Shown here: positions 5,672-6,562 of the stretch, piece by piece
Numbering within the stretch: the stretch's first letter is position 1
Layout of the letters: every line of letters starts with the position of its first letter
Assembly (NCBI GenBank): GCA_016866895.1
Contig: VGKX01000058.1
Coordinates: forward strand, 1 to 6,562
From: Candidatus Parvarchaeota archaeon
Lineage (GTDB): Archaea > Micrarchaeota > Micrarchaeia > Anstonellales > VGKX01
Length of the DNA: 6,562 nucleotides
Direction of reading: 5' to 3'
The notes under the pieces: model-generated
The model's input: the letters and a program-made list of their open reading frames with translations, nothing else
The model's database searches: none
Told to the model about the DNA's origin: nothing
Position numbers and translations under genes: made by a program

Positions 5672-6562
5672 CTATCCTTGTGCAGCCGCATTTCCGCCTA
5701 CAATGTAATTGAGTACTGTCTCCATGTTGAAGCTTTTTGTAATCAAATCCATCTGGCCATACCTTGAGAGGAACTTTTCTGCGCCAAGTGCCTTTGCCCC
5801 AAGGAAAAATGCCTCGTGCCCTGCGTGCCCAAGTGTGTGCATTGAGTTGTAGATGTGCCTGTGAAGCTGCAAATCAGCCCCGTATTTTGCCCTCCAGGCA
5901 ATCTCGTAACCTGCGGGGTTTTCACAATTTTTGCCTGCAAGCCTGCCACACTGCGAGCCAAAAAATATCCCGCCTCCAGTTGTTGCCTTGACCTGGCCGG
6001 CTGCATCTCCTGCCAGAAGCACTTTTTTGCCGCTGCTTTCCATGCCGGTTTTTTCCCTCATTGAAATCGGTATTATTGCAGACATGTACTTTTCGGGCTT
6101 TTTGCCCCCAAGCCCAAGTTCGCCTGTAAAAGCCTCAAACCTTTTTTTGATGTCGCAGGGAAGCCGCCCCCCCATGCCAATCTTTGCAGTCCCATCCCCG
6201 TTAGGAATCGCCCAGCCAAAAAATCCGGGAAACCTGCTTGGAGAAAGATACGCCTGCACTTTGTGCCTGTCCTCGCAATCAAACTCATAGTCAGCCTGGG
6301 CACAAATCACATATTCCCTTATTTTCGAAAAGCCAAAGTGCCTTGCAACCGAGGAGTTTGGCCCGTCTGCGCCTATGATGCAGTTTGCCTCATACTCCCC
6401 CTGCGCAACATGGCACCCTTCCTTGAGCCTAACTCCCGCCTCCTGCGCGCTTTGGGCAGCCATCCTGTCAAACTCGCCCCTGTCTATGACAAGGGCCTTT
6501 TCATTCTCGCTTGACTCAATGTAAAACCTCTTTCCTGCAGCCACGATTATTGCGCCATTGAT
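5672..6562 (-). CDS. Geranylgeranyl reductase family flavoprotein, N-terminus outside window
   Basis: An FAD-dependent reductase of the geranylgeranyl reductase (GGR) family, which saturates isoprenoid double bonds in archaeal membrane lipids and, in some archaea, in dolichol-type carriers. The reading frame is open to the window edge, giving 296 C-terminal residues. Intact relatives are about 390-450 residues, so roughly 100 are missing, including the GxGxxG FAD-binding motif. Visible hallmarks are VIDRGEFD (25-32), GADGPNSSVARHFG (64-77), FGWAIPNGDGTAKIGMGG (115-132), and the second FAD motif GDAAGQVKATTGGGI (185-199). A GTG at 6542-6544 is not a credible start because the domain continues upstream of it. 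The gene ends with TAG 52 bp before the preferred start of the cis-prenyltransferase, or overlaps the longer start, so the two are very likely co-transcribed. Whether the substrate is membrane lipid, polyprenol or chlorophyll-like precursor cannot be told; archaeal context favours the first two. Confidence 0.88.
   Translation of the reverse strand: MNGAIIVAAGKRFYIESSENEKALVIDRGEFDRMAAQSAQEAGVRLKEGCHVAQGEYEANCIIGADGPNSSVARHFGFSKIREYVICAQADYEFDCEDRHKVQAYLSPSRFPGFFGWAIPNGDGTAKIGMGGRLPCDIKKRFEAFTGELGLGGKKPEKYMSAIIPISMREKTGMESSGKKVLLAGDAAGQVKATTGGGIFFGSQCGRLAGKNCENPAGYEIAWRAKYGADLQLHRHIYNSMHTLGHAGHEAFFLGAKALGAEKFLSRYGQMDLITKSFNMETVLNYIVGGNAAAQG

Overview
The window reads as part of an archaeal chromosome of moderate GC content. 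Six genes lie on the minus strand, plus a fragment of a seventh, and no convincing gene lies on the plus strand. Archaeal signs are a PAC2-family proteasome assembly chaperone homologue, a geranylgeranyl-reductase-type flavoprotein next to a cis-prenyltransferase with an IPDGNRRW motif, a FlaI/TadA-type ATPase paired with a double-domain FlaJ/TadC-type membrane protein, and TATA-like boxes about 26 bases before some start codons. A DPANN-type or similar small-genome archaeon is possible, but the sequence alone does not fix the phylum.

Layout, in the direction of transcription (right to left): (1) 6562-5672, a geranylgeranyl reductase family flavoprotein whose N-terminus lies outside the window; (2) 5619-4924, a cis-prenyltransferase (UppS/dolichyl-type), closely linked to gene 1; (3) 4850-4449, a small DUF192 protein; (4) 4444-4310, a start-less 44-codon remnant that looks like the C-terminus of an RBBP9/YdeN-type serine hydrolase; (5) 4236-2809, a type II/IV secretion ATPase; (6) 2753-954, its membrane partner with two T2SSF domains; (7) 736-2, a PAC2 protein ending in Met-Tyr-Gly, an HbYX motif.

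Three functional blocks result. Genes 1 and 2 form an isoprenoid lipid pair: one makes polyprenyl diphosphate and the other reduces isoprenoid double bonds, so together they could supply membrane lipid or a partly saturated dolichol-type glycan carrier. Genes 5 and 6 form the motor and platform of a Tad/archaellum-like type IV pilus or secretion machine; no pilin or prepilin peptidase is present here. Gene 7 stands alone behind a 217-bp AT-rich intergenic region with two sets of short repeats that look regulatory.

The main unexpected features are the hydrolase remnant, the iterated TTATACAAGA-like elements and separate 18-bp-period repeats upstream of the PAC2 gene, a 7-bp perfect hairpin between the ATPase and its platform gene, and a cis-prenyltransferase with Tyr where the E. 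coli enzyme has His43. I see no clear new defence or mobile system in the window.
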